From Fulvivirga sediminis (lineage in GTDB: Bacteria > Bacteroidota > Bacteroidia > Cytophagales > Cyclobacteriaceae), in the NCBI RefSeq assembly GCF_016757215.1, contig NZ_JAESIY010000010.1, positions 1 through 64,000 on the forward strand: DNA of 64,000 nucleotides, read 5' to 3'. This document shows positions 53,301 to 62,203 of the stretch, piece after piece; the first letter of the stretch is position 1; each line of letters starts with the position of its first letter. Below the pieces are notes generated by a model. The model was given only the letters and a program-made list of their open reading frames with translations. It ran no database searches and had not been told where the DNA came from. The translations under genes were made by a program, and so were the position numbers.

Positions 53301-53335
53301 AAAAAAAATAAAGGAGGGCATTATTGCGCTCCTTT
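53301..53335 (-). terminator. terminator of SMP-30 lactonase gene
   Basis: A 7-bp stem (AAAGGAG 53310-53316 with CTCCTTT 53329-53335) precedes a long T tract on the minus strand (A run 53301-53308). It overlaps the SMP-30 stop and lies between convergent genes; the plus side has a weaker TTTT. Confidence 0.6.
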
Positions 53336-54220
53336 TACTTTCATTTTTAATGTATAAACGCTTTTGCTGGCTGTAATAAAGAGTGTGCTGTTATCCGTGC
53401 CTCCGAAGCAGATATTTGCCGTCCATTCTTCAGGCACTGGGATGTATGCTATTTTCTTGCCATTTTTGTTGAAAACAGTAACGCCTTTTCCTGTTACATA
53501 GAGGTTTCCTTCGTTGTCTAAGGTCATGCCGTCAGAGCCCATATTGGTGAATAGACTTTTCTTGGTAAGTTCCCCTTTTTTATCGATGTTATATCTGAAT
53601 ATTTTATCAGCTCCGATGTCAGCTACGTATAGTATTTTTCCATCAGGAGTACCTACTATACCATTAGGTTGCTCGTAGGTGGAGGTTACTCTGCTTAAAG
53701 TACCATTTTTAGTAAGCAGATAGACATATTTCCCATCTTGCTGCATTTCAGGGTCCCGAGTCCAGTACTCTCTTTTGTATAGAGGGTCGGTAAAATAGAT
53801 GTTGCCATTTGGTGCTATCCAAAGATCATTAGGGCCATTGAGGAGTTGGTTGTTGTACTGCTCGATGATCACTATATGATTTCCATCCTTATCTATAGAC
53901 CAGAGTTCATTATTCATATCTGCGCAAGATATGAGCTTGCCTTCCGAGTTGAAGTACATACCATTAGAACGGCCCGACTCCGATAGAAACGTAGAAAGCT
54001 CATTGGTCTTTGCGTTCCACTTGATGATCTCATTGTTGGGTTGGTCAGTGAAGTACACATTACCTTCCTTATCAGCAGCGGGTCCTTCTGTAAATGAATA
54101 GGAGCTACTTAGTAAGGCGAGTTCTGCGCCAGAAGCAATAAGGTTGTTTTCGTCTAGTAATTGTGCCGTACTCATACTATGAATACAGCAAAAGAGTAGT
54201 ATTGCTAATAATTTATTCAT
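53321..54220 (-). CDS. SMP-30/gluconolactonase-family secreted hydrolase
   Basis: 299 aa from ATG 54220, with a signal peptide (MNKLLAILLFCCIHSMSTAQ); a longer frame to 54388 would overlap the kinase gene and bury the signal, so it is rejected. A six-bladed beta-propeller with SMP-30 motifs: FTEGPAADKEGNVYFTDQPN, LNGPNDLWIAPNGNIYFTDP, QPNGIVGTPDGKILYVAD, GSDGMTLDNEGNLYVTG. Asn/Asp metal ligands are visible. Substrate is probably a lactone; identity unknown. It may be co-transcribed with the upstream diacylglycerol kinase (gap 23 bases). Confidence 0.88.
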   Translation of the reverse strand: MNKLLAILLFCCIHSMSTAQLLDENNLIASGAELALLSSSYSFTEGPAADKEGNVYFTDQPNNEIIKWNAKTNELSTFLSESGRSNGMYFNSEGKLISCADMNNELWSIDKDGNHIVIIEQYNNQLLNGPNDLWIAPNGNIYFTDPLYKREYWTRDPEMQQDGKYVYLLTKNGTLSRVTSTYEQPNGIVGTPDGKILYVADIGADKIFRYNIDKKGELTKKSLFTNMGSDGMTLDNEGNLYVTGKGVTVFNKNGKKIAYIPVPEEWTANICFGGTDNSTLFITASKSVYTLKMKVKGAQ

Positions 54221-54243
54221 GAAATAAAGATAATGAGATGATT

Positions 54244-55134
54244 TTATATTTTGCAGGCTACTTTTAAAGATAGCGGATTTACAGATAATTTGATATCCTC
54301 TTTTAAAGGGTAAGGGTCTCCATCCAGATGTATACTTTTCTTTTCTGCATCTTCCAGCAGGTGAATAAGAGCTTCTTTTCCTTGCCATGTTTTATAATAT
54401 CTTGACCTGGTAAGTGTTCCGTTGAATAGGTGGAAGATAAGTGAAGGGTAATACCAGAAAGGAATTTTTTGCATAATGCATATGTCCATTAATCCGTCGG
54501 ATATTTCTGCTCCAGGAGCAATATGAGCATTGTTTCCGTACTGAGAAGAGTTGGCTATGGAGATAAGGAAAGGTGCTTTTTCTATTTTTTCCTCTCCATC
54601 AATAATTAGGCGATAGCCGGTAGATTTAAATTTAATGATCTCTTGCAGAGCCAGCATACCATAAGAAAGGAACCCTCTTTTTTTGCTTTCGGCGAAGAGG
54701 CTGGCAATATGAGCATCAAAACCAACACCAGCTACATTCACGAAAATGTCATTATTGAAGTTAATGGTGTCTATTTTTTTTGAATGTTGATCGTTCAACA
54801 AGCTAATGGCCTTTTTAGTATTCAAAGGAATTTTTAAATGCCTCGCAAGTCCGTTGCCAGAGCCCAGTGGTATTATGCCTAATGTAGTTTCACTATTTAT
54901 AAGAGGGCCTGCTATTTCGTTTATGGTGCCATCACCACCTACAGCTACTATCATGTGGTAGTTGTTCTTTTCTTTTTCAGCGATCTCTCTTCCGTGGCCG
55001 GCATATTGAGTGTAAAAAATTTCATACGAGATCTTTGAGCTGTCAAGGCAGTAGTCTAGCAGGGCAGGAACCCCTTTCTTTTGGGTAGTTCCAGATTTTG
55101 GGTTAATGATAAAAAGGGCCTTTTGAGTTTTCAT
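54244..55134 (-). CDS. diacylglycerol kinase family lipid kinase
   Basis: 296 aa of the YegS/DgkB/BmrU type. Motifs: FIINPKSGT, the nucleotide loop VAVGGDGTINEIAGPL, LGIIPLGSGNGLARHL, DGLMDICIMQKIP. Such enzymes phosphorylate diacylglycerol (DgkB in Gram-positives recycles it to phosphatidate) or sphingoid/lipid substrates. The ATG shares its first A with the upstream LtaS-like stop (TAATG), so the two are translationally coupled; DAG is a product of LtaS chemistry, which fits a recycling role. Confidence 0.92.
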   Translation of the reverse strand: MKTQKALFIINPKSGTTQKKGVPALLDYCLDSSKISYEIFYTQYAGHGREIAEKEKNNYHMIVAVGGDGTINEIAGPLINSETTLGIIPLGSGNGLARHLKIPLNTKKAISLLNDQHSKKIDTINFNNDIFVNVAGVGFDAHIASLFAESKKRGFLSYGMLALQEIIKFKSTGYRLIIDGEEKIEKAPFLISIANSSQYGNNAHIAPGAEISDGLMDICIMQKIPFWYYPSLIFHLFNGTLTRSRYYKTWQGKEALIHLLEDAEKKSIHLDGDPYPLKEDIKLSVNPLSLKVACKI

Positions 55135-56963
55135 TAGCGTTTATTGTAATCACTATATAAATGCTGCATGAAGGCCATACTAGGCCATAGCAGTTCCTCT
55201 GTTTCAGCACCTTCTTTTGTTAGGTATCTTTTGCCTGTGTTGTCATAAATTAGTTCCTGCTTTTCATCTACATAACCATAACCGTTGTTAAAGACAAATA
55301 CAGCAAAGTCATGATGGTTTTTATCCAGAATATTCTGACTAAAAGTAAATTCAGGGTCTTGCTTATCAACCTGGGCAAGTATGGTGTTGGCAATGTCTGT
55401 CTGGCTGCCAATTTCGCTGATTACGGTATCTTTCACGTTGAGTGCTCCACCTAACCATATCATTGGTATTTTGAATCGGCGAGGGTTAGCTAGCCCCTGA
55501 TTATCAGGCATAGGATGGCCATGATCAGCTGTGAAAACGATAAGGGTATTATTCCACCAATCCGTTTTTTTAGCCTCTTCAATGAATTTACCAATACATT
55601 TGTCAGTATAATGAGCGGAGTTTAAAAATTTCGAAATGTCATCTTCACCTTCTATGGCTGTTTCCATGGGTACATCAAAAGGTTCATGACTACTTAGTGT
55701 GAGCATTACCTTGAAAAAAGGCTTTTGGGCAGCATTGGTCTCTTGCAAGAATTTATCAAAAACATAGCCATCGTGCACGCCCCATTTACTGCTGTTCAGT
55801 GAATCAGGGAAGCTTCCGCTATGAGTAGTATTTTCAAAACCAGCATTACTCAGGTATGACCTGAAATTGGCAAAGTTGATATTACCACCATAGGTGAAGC
55901 TGCTGGAGTATCCCATTTGGTTAAACTTTTTACTCAGATAGGGCAGACTTTGTGTCTTTTTCGGATATTTAATAATTGACCCTTTGGGCTGAGCAGGATA
56001 GCCACTAAGTACAGATACTATACCTTTATCAGTACGATCGCCAGAAGCATACATATGATCAAAAAGAACGCCTTCTTTACTCAGGGCACTAAGTTCAGGA
56101 GCTACGCCAGGTACACCACCTAAAGGTTCTATTAACCTGTATGTGAAGCTTTCTAAAATAATGATGATGACGTTGGGCTGCGAGGTGTTTAATAGGGGAA
56201 TAGTCTCCCCAGAAGCAGCGTATAGTTCCTTAAAATATTTATCAGTAGTTTCTTTATCCAGATAGTTTTCTGGGTAGTGTAGGCGGTTAAATTTGCTCAC
56301 AGCATAGCCTGTGTTCCAGACTACATTAATAGCCGTATGGTTGGCAAAAATATGTTCGTTATCAAAATATACTGTACCTACATTAATAGGGGCTACGCCT
56401 AATGAACCTCTGATGGGAAGTATTAAAAAGGCAGTGAGAAAGAGTTGAATCAAAGCCGTTTTCCAATTGCTAGGTTTTAGACCTGCCAGTTTAGGGTAAA
56501 TAAGTTTGGTGTAGAGATATATAAATGCTCCAAATATTAGCAGCCACATAAGAATAAGAACAGTTATAGCCAGGCCGTCTATAGCTATGGTGGTGTCCTG
56601 ACCTATATATAACAGAGGAGTGGCATCTAGCCTGAAGCCCCAGTGTTTATACATTTCAAGATCAAGAGTGAGGATGAAGCTACATAATAGCAGAAGTATA
56701 GAGGTGTAGGTGTGAAAACCGACTCTTATGATTTTATTCTGCAGAAAGGGCGATGCGGTGAGTAAAAGGCCGGGGATAAGCAAAAAATATCCTGTTGCTG
56801 ATAGGTCTAGTCTTAACCCATTGAGCATGGCCAGAATAATTTCCGAGATGCCTAATGCGCTAGTCTGATCAAAATAATATGCCATGAATATAATTCTGGC
56901 TGCAATGAAAAATAATAACCAGAATATGCCATATCTTAAAAAAAGTAAAGCCCTTTCTTTCAT
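55134..56963 (-). CDS. LtaS-like phosphoglycerol transferase (LTA synthase family sulfatase)
   Basis: 609 aa: five N-terminal transmembrane helices (about 10-30, 55-75, 85-105, 130-155, 165-185) and a periplasmic sulfatase-type catalytic domain with Glu271 (IIILESFTY), putative nucleophile Thr311 (GDRTDKGIV) and metal ligands Asp480-His481 (TADHGHP). In Gram-positives LtaS builds lipoteichoic acid from phosphatidylglycerol and releases DAG; in Gram-negatives such enzymes add phosphoglycerol or phosphoethanolamine to glycans. A TATCTTTG -7 box lies at 56999-56992. Confidence 0.9.
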   Translation of the reverse strand: MKERALLFLRYGIFWLLFFIAARIIFMAYYFDQTSALGISEIILAMLNGLRLDLSATGYFLLIPGLLLTASPFLQNKIIRVGFHTYTSILLLLCSFILTLDLEMYKHWGFRLDATPLLYIGQDTTIAIDGLAITVLILMWLLIFGAFIYLYTKLIYPKLAGLKPSNWKTALIQLFLTAFLILPIRGSLGVAPINVGTVYFDNEHIFANHTAINVVWNTGYAVSKFNRLHYPENYLDKETTDKYFKELYAASGETIPLLNTSQPNVIIIILESFTYRLIEPLGGVPGVAPELSALSKEGVLFDHMYASGDRTDKGIVSVLSGYPAQPKGSIIKYPKKTQSLPYLSKKFNQMGYSSSFTYGGNINFANFRSYLSNAGFENTTHSGSFPDSLNSSKWGVHDGYVFDKFLQETNAAQKPFFKVMLTLSSHEPFDVPMETAIEGEDDISKFLNSAHYTDKCIGKFIEEAKKTDWWNNTLIVFTADHGHPMPDNQGLANPRRFKIPMIWLGGALNVKDTVISEIGSQTDIANTILAQVDKQDPEFTFSQNILDKNHHDFAVFVFNNGYGYVDEKQELIYDNTGKRYLTKEGAETEELLWPSMAFMQHLYSDYNKR

Positions 56964-56991
56964 TCTAATACCTCTTCTTGTTAAGCGAAGG

Positions 56992-56999
56992 CAAAGATA
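56992..56999 (-). promoter_or_regulatory. -7 box (TATCTTTG) of LtaS-like gene
   Basis: On the minus strand TATCTTTG is an exact TAnnTTTG match, 29 bases upstream of the ATG. No TTTG was found at the -33 distance. Confidence 0.4.
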
Positions 57000-57080
57000 A
57001 TATTAATTTAATATTTAGTGGCTACGTATTGGGAAGGTACTTGTGGTTAATGTTGACAGGTTTTTACTTTATTTGTAGCT

Positions 57081-58058
57081 ATGAACGTGTATGAATATAG
57101 AACCAGAGGGAATTCCTATCTTACTCCTATTATTGAAAAGCTTATAGCAAAACCAATAACCAGACTCATAGGCGAAAAGGTCAACCCTAATATCATTTCT
57201 GTAGCAGGACATTTAGCGATATATCTGGCTCTATGGCTATCTTTTTTTAAAATATTTGATTCTCATTATAATTTAATAGCCATTGCTGTTTTGGTCACAT
57301 TTCAGGCTTTATGTGATAAAGTAGATGGCGTGCTAGCACGTATATTAGAAAAATCATCTCCGATGGGAGAGTTTATAGATCATTTCTTTGAGCTTTTTAA
57401 TCAAGGGGCTCTGCTTTTGATATTTTATAACCTTTATACCATACATGAGCCCGTCATTTTGATAATATTGATGGTAGCCATTGTGCTTAGAAATATGGTG
57501 AAGTATTATGAGCATTATAAGACTAATATGCTGGTGTATAGTAAGGTAGCATTTATGGAAATAAAGGTAGTGGCAGTAGTAATACTTTTGCTGTCTTTGG
57601 TGCCCTCCATAGAGAACTTTATTAATTTTCCTGGCTTAGCTTATTCTGTTATAGAAATAATTAGTGTTTTATTGATCGGGGGTAATTTGGTGGGGATACT
57701 CATGAACATTCGGCGTATACCTCAGATTACTTATGGTATGTGGCTTTTTATAGGTTTGCTAGTGATTGTAGCGGTGACCAATACTTTACTTAACAATAGT
57801 ATAGCTGCACTTTTTATTATACTAACATACGGAGGTCTCTATGTGGGAAGGCTGTTATCCACTCAGTTAGTAGATGGTATAGAGAGAAGCCCGGATTTCT
57901 TTCTTCCTTTGTTCCTCATTATCCAATATTTCCTTCGTTTTATTGATAATACCAATGCTCTTCATTTGATGGTCATTTACTTATGCGTGAATATAATTTT
58001 ATTGACTACGAAAACATTTGGAGCTTTAAATAAGGCAAAAGAGGAGGCTAGTAAATGA
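57081..58058 (+). CDS. CDP-alcohol phosphatidyltransferase family protein
   Basis: 325 aa, about 8-9 transmembrane helices. The family motif D1xxD2G1xxARx8G2xxxD3xxxD4 is present as Asp79, Asp82-Gly83, Ala86-Arg87, Gly96, Asp100 and Glu104; the last Asp is Glu. Enzymes of this family join a CDP-activated lipid to an alcohol, such as glycerophosphate, inositol, serine, choline or ethanolamine. It is longer than most of the group, with an extended C-terminal half of helices. It is divergent from the LtaS-like gene, hinting at shared phospholipid metabolism. Product identity is unknown. Confidence 0.85.
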   Translation: MNVYEYRTRGNSYLTPIIEKLIAKPITRLIGEKVNPNIISVAGHLAIYLALWLSFFKIFDSHYNLIAIAVLVTFQALCDKVDGVLARILEKSSPMGEFIDHFFELFNQGALLLIFYNLYTIHEPVILIILMVAIVLRNMVKYYEHYKTNMLVYSKVAFMEIKVVAVVILLLSLVPSIENFINFPGLAYSVIEIISVLLIGGNLVGILMNIRRIPQITYGMWLFIGLLVIVAVTNTLLNNSIAALFIILTYGGLYVGRLLSTQLVDGIERSPDFFLPLFLIIQYFLRFIDNTNALHLMVIYLCVNIILLTTKTFGALNKAKEEASK

Positions 58059-60906
58059 CCAACCTCGCCCTATAGTTTATATCGCGGCCGCTTACCGTAT
58101 AAATATAAATGCCTTGGGGTAAGCCCTCTAGGGTAATGGCATTTCTTTCAGATAGTAGAGGTTTGCTTAATATATGCTGGCCTTGGGGGCTATATAGATC
58201 GAAGGTCACTGTTTCATCGGTAAAGTTTTTGGTGAATATGCTGATGTTGCTATTACTTTTAGCGGGATTAGGGAATAGTAGGACTTCTCTTTCTGTAAGA
58301 AAATAAACTGCTGCTTCAGGGCTGAAGATCTCATGCCCTGAGTTGAGTATTAATTTGGCTTGATAATGATTTAACCCTTGCTGAGGATGGATGTCTGTGT
58401 AGGTTATATTGTTGGAGGAAGGTGTTATTTGTGCAATATCTACAAACCTATCTCCATCTTTCCGTTGGAATATTACTTTACTGACCTCATAGGTAGTGCC
58501 TAGGTTTAATGATAGATAGACATTTTTATTTTCCTGATCTTCGTAGGCAAGGAAATTGGCTATGTAGCAGTCTACTCCTTGGATACGATAATCAAACGTG
58601 GTGCGCCTGATTCCTTTCAGGGTGTCATTAAGCATAGGAGCGACACTAAGCAAGTAGTCTGTAATCTGGTTTTGATTAAGGATAATAGAAGTGTCACTGG
58701 TGGTAGTAATAGGGGAGATATAATGGCCTTTGGTTGAGAAAATGGTATAGCCAGAAGCTTCTGGAAGATTTCTCCAAATTAGCATGACCGAATCTGCACA
58801 GTTAAACCCAATATTAGTTGTCATGGGGCGAGATATAGTGAAATGGTCTGTGTAAAAATAGCTGCCATTGATATTCATACGAGCTTGTGCTATCGTTAAG
58901 TTCTGTGGAGGCTGCCATTGATAGAGGCCCTTTGCTAGATCTATTTCTTTGCTAATAATCTGCCAAGACTTTCCGTGGTTATAGGTAACTTCTAAAGACG
59001 CATCTTTATTTGTAAAAGTAGTCTCCCATCTGAAATAATTGTTCACAGCTCCTTGAGCCGGCATGTTGTCACTGCCGGTAGGGGAAGTCCATGTAAACTG
59101 ATTTTCTTCATCCCATTGATAGATAATGTGAAAATCTTGGCTTTTGAGTAGAAAATTACTGTGAACTTTTATTTCATAGTTGCCTGCGATTGGATTCTCT
59201 AGAGTAATCTGTTCTACGTTGTTCAGGTGGTCCTCTTTTCTTTTAGGTAATTGTATTAGAGAGTCATTGTGAGGGTAGCTATTGAGAACCCATGGTAGCC
59301 ATTGAGAGCCTCCTTGATGCAGAGAAAGATCTAAGTCATTGACCAGAGCAGTGTTAGCATTAACCTTTGCCGGAGGATCATTCCAGATGAGCATGATTTT
59401 TAGGTTTTTGACTTTTTCAGGTATTTCCAAATTGTAATTTTTTTCTTCGTTAGTAGATATCGTGCCTGAAATAAATTGCTGCTTTTTGAGTGTTTCAATG
59501 CCTCGTTTGGCGTTGGCACTGCCAAAGCCTGTGAGGAAATCTATTCCTTCCGGTCCGGCATCATCGGCACTGTTTAGAAGAATGCCCTTTAGTAGTGAGG
59601 CTGGCGGAGTGTCTGCGAGATTTTCAAAGTAGTACTGTTGCAAGGTGGCTAGCAGGCCAGATACTAATGCAGCGGCAGAGGATGAGCCGCTGGAGCTATA
59701 AGCTGAAATCTCTGGTTTGATGCGTCCGTCGTAGGCTGGCCCTTTAGACACATAAGGGTCGTGGTGAAGAAGGGTATCAATGGAGCCTACGGTGATGATG
59801 TTTTTGGCCATTTTGAAATTGCCAGTGAGGTTGGCGTAGCCAGTGGTACCTCTGTAGGTATATATGGAGTCATTAAGTGATCCGCTGTTGCCTACTGAAA
59901 ATACATGCAATATATCAGGGTGTTCTTGACAAAACTGGTCATAAGCCTCTGCTTGTGGGCCATAGAAGTTTTCTAAAGTAGTGCCGTAAGAATGGTTTTG
60001 GAGGTAGATGTGGTTATCAGAAAAGAAGGAAGAGTCATCAGGAAAAATATTAAGGTAGCTGGACGAAAATATGTGGCTACCCCAAGCTACACCCTTATTA
60101 TAAGGAGAGGTATTTCCGGCTCCTGCAGCAATAGTCGCCATTTCCGTAGCATGAGTGCTGCTGGAGGCTTCAATGTTGTTCATTAATCGGCCTTTTAAAT
60201 CAAGGTCTTCATGATCAATAGCTTGTTCTTTAATAGAAATGGAAATTTTTTCACCATTAAGAGATGGATATAGGTGGTGTAGATAATTTATTTTGTTTAC
60301 ACTGAGGTTAAGATCAAATACGGAACTTTCTTCTTTTGGATTTAGGTTTGTTGGTGATATGAAGATTATTTGGTCGTTTTTTGTAAAATATTCTTCTGTT
60401 TCGTTTTGGCGAGATAATAGAATGAAGGTACTGGTTTCCGGGTAGGCTGCTATTATATTAATTTTTTTGTCATTATTCCATAAATTCTTACATAGGTCAA
60501 AATCTCTAACCTTTACTGAAATATACTTTGAAATAGGGTTGTTGATGGTTGTGAAATCATAAGGGTACTTCCATTTATTATTTACTGCCACATATCTCTT
60601 AAGATTGTGGCAGGCTTCAATGTTTTCAGAATAAAATATAGCAGTATGATTGTCCAGAGGCCTTATCAGTTCTAACTGATCATTGTTAATAAGCCGTTCT
60701 TTTTCAGTCTCATTATATTCTGCTAGAAAAAAGCCTTTGATAGGAGACTGCTCTATTTTTTTATTATTTGAATTAGGGTGATGAAGTGCGTATTTATTGA
60801 CAAATACATCCCATTGGTTAGAGTCAGGCTGCTGGCTGTACGAGGTAAATGGTGTGAAAATAATGACAAAAGTGTAGAGTATTTTTTTGTATACATTTAG
60901 TGGCAT
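58048..60906 (-). CDS. S8 (subtilase) peptidase with type IX secretion C-terminal domain
   Basis: 952 aa with signal peptide (to about SYSQ), N-terminal pro-region (about 30-215), subtilase domain (about 218-470), a beta-rich region and a C-terminal T9SS type A domain (about 875-952; VLLFPNPAKSNS, LYSPQGQHI, LEGLPQGIYIYTVSG). His252 (THATEMATIAAG), Asn304 (QNHSYGT) and Ser409 (GSSSAAALVSG) match the catalytic set, but at the Asp position the sequence is ISIKEQAID, giving Glu227. The C-terminus sorts the protease through the outer membrane. Its end overlaps the CDP-alcohol transferase gene by 11 bases. Confidence 0.9.
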   Translation of the reverse strand: MPLNVYKKILYTFVIIFTPFTSYSQQPDSNQWDVFVNKYALHHPNSNNKKIEQSPIKGFFLAEYNETEKERLINNDQLELIRPLDNHTAIFYSENIEACHNLKRYVAVNNKWKYPYDFTTINNPISKYISVKVRDFDLCKNLWNNDKKINIIAAYPETSTFILLSRQNETEEYFTKNDQIIFISPTNLNPKEESSVFDLNLSVNKINYLHHLYPSLNGEKISISIKEQAIDHEDLDLKGRLMNNIEASSSTHATEMATIAAGAGNTSPYNKGVAWGSHIFSSSYLNIFPDDSSFFSDNHIYLQNHSYGTTLENFYGPQAEAYDQFCQEHPDILHVFSVGNSGSLNDSIYTYRGTTGYANLTGNFKMAKNIITVGSIDTLLHHDPYVSKGPAYDGRIKPEISAYSSSGSSSAAALVSGLLATLQQYYFENLADTPPASLLKGILLNSADDAGPEGIDFLTGFGSANAKRGIETLKKQQFISGTISTNEEKNYNLEIPEKVKNLKIMLIWNDPPAKVNANTALVNDLDLSLHQGGSQWLPWVLNSYPHNDSLIQLPKRKEDHLNNVEQITLENPIAGNYEIKVHSNFLLKSQDFHIIYQWDEENQFTWTSPTGSDNMPAQGAVNNYFRWETTFTNKDASLEVTYNHGKSWQIISKEIDLAKGLYQWQPPQNLTIAQARMNINGSYFYTDHFTISRPMTTNIGFNCADSVMLIWRNLPEASGYTIFSTKGHYISPITTTSDTSIILNQNQITDYLLSVAPMLNDTLKGIRRTTFDYRIQGVDCYIANFLAYEDQENKNVYLSLNLGTTYEVSKVIFQRKDGDRFVDIAQITPSSNNITYTDIHPQQGLNHYQAKLILNSGHEIFSPEAAVYFLTEREVLLFPNPAKSNSNISIFTKNFTDETVTFDLYSPQGQHILSKPLLSERNAITLEGLPQGIYIYTVSGRDINYRARLVIY

Positions 60907-61092
60907 ACTGAAAGAGATATTTAGAGTTTAGGTGAAGTTGTAATATTAGGAAATAAAAGTTTTTCGAATTTTTAAAATCTTGTAATATGGTACATAAATG
61001 AGGTCAAGACTAAAAAGTAATTTTTTTTGGCCTCATTCTGTGCCTACCTTGCGACGGCAGTGATGCTGCGATTAAACCTAAACCGAAATTTT

Positions 61093-61914
61093 ATGAGATT
61101 TAACAGTGTAAAAGCTGGTATACTATCGGTATGCCTTCTAAGTACTTCTTTTATGTTCACTTCTTGTGAAGAAGATCGAAAAGAAGTGGAGCCCCAGCAA
61201 GATGGCAGTGAAGAAATTTCCGCTGCAGTTATCCAAAGACTTAAGGATTTACATTTTAATACTGAAGGTATTCAATTAGTGAATGGTGATTACCTGGTAG
61301 AAGGTGATATGATCATCACTCCTGAAGCATTGGAAGAAATGTCTGATCCTGTAATAGTTGAAGGACCCAAAGGAGAGCAATATAGAACTTATAATTTGGT
61401 AAGTACTCCTCGAACTATTAGAGTATTAGGATATCAACTCAATAGCACTATGAGTCAGGGGCTTAATAGAGCTATTGCCAATTTTAATGCATTAAATTGT
61501 GGATTTACTATGCAAAGAACCACTAGTACTTCTAATTGGGACATAGCTGTACAAAGTTATGGCAGTGGAGCTGGTGGAGTAGCTGGCTTTCCTTCAGGAG
61601 GTAATCCATATCAGTATGTTAACGTTTATCCTGGCACTGCACAGTATGGAGTGAACGTAGTTGAGCACGTTATGACTCATGAATTAGGACATTGTATGGG
61701 GATGCGTCACTCAGATTGGTTCAATAGAGCTATAAGCTGTGGATCAGGTGGTAATGAAGGTACTGCTGGTGTTGGTGCTGTTCACATCCCTGGTACTCCT
61801 TCTCAGCCTAGTGTTGATGCTAACTCTATAATGTTGTCATGTTTTAGCGCTAATGAGAGTGGAAACTTTTCTAACTATGATAGAATAGCATTAGAAACCA
61901 TTTATCCCAACTAA
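61093..61914 (+). CDS. M57-type lipoprotein metalloprotease (HEXXHXXGXXH)
   Basis: 273 aa from ATG 61093, with a lipoprotein signal (ILSVCLLSTSFMFTSC); the longer frame from 61027 lacks a usable signal. A short spacer precedes the catalytic domain with zinc motif HELGHCMGMRH and a later Met-bearing turn (NSIMLSCF), as in the dual-action HEIGH metallopeptidase (M57-like) group. It is anchored in the envelope. Substrate unknown. A strong terminator follows. Confidence 0.87.
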   Translation: MRFNSVKAGILSVCLLSTSFMFTSCEEDRKEVEPQQDGSEEISAAVIQRLKDLHFNTEGIQLVNGDYLVEGDMIITPEALEEMSDPVIVEGPKGEQYRTYNLVSTPRTIRVLGYQLNSTMSQGLNRAIANFNALNCGFTMQRTTSTSNWDIAVQSYGSGAGGVAGFPSGGNPYQYVNVYPGTAQYGVNVVEHVMTHELGHCMGMRHSDWFNRAISCGSGGNEGTAGVGAVHIPGTPSQPSVDANSIMLSCFSANESGNFSNYDRIALETIYPN

Positions 61915-61967
61915 TTATTGAGAATTAAGATCATTATTAAATAAATTATTTATTAGGCATCACTGTA

Positions 61968-61997
61968 AAAAGCCGGGCAAAGAGCTCGGCTTTTTTT
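61968..61997 (+). terminator. terminator of M57-type protease gene
   Basis: A stem of about 10 bp including one G-U pair (61968-61978 with 61984-61993) with a 5-nt loop is followed by TTTTTTT, 54 bases after the stop. Confidence 0.75.
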
Positions 61998-62111
61998 GTG
62001 GGAAGGGCTATGGAAAAGTACGTGTATCAAATCATTGAAAGGGTTTATCATTAAGTGACGGTCTATTAAAATTCTTGCTCAATACTTCCGATGAGTGAAA
62101 TATTTTCAAAA

Positions 62112-62175
62112 TAATGTTTAGACATTGAAACCAAAACGAATTAGGCTCGTTAATATTAATGTTTAAACATTGAAA
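62112..62175 (+). promoter_or_regulatory. two 19-nt palindromic repeats upstream of YceI gene
   Basis: TAATGTTTARACATTGAAA occurs at 62112-62130 (R=G) and 62157-62175 (R=A), 45 bp apart; each holds the dyad AATGTTTARACATT, perfect in the second copy. Both lie within 92 bases of the downstream ATG. Tandem dyads of this form are typical of operator sites for a dimeric repressor; the regulator is not in the window. Confidence 0.55.
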
Positions 62176-62203
62176 TTGAAGTTATAATATAAAACCTGTA
62201 AAA

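Noticed and set aside
54221-54388. N-terminal extension of the SMP-30 gene
   Set aside because: It would overlap the lipid kinase gene by 145 bases and place 56 charged residues before a perfect signal peptide.
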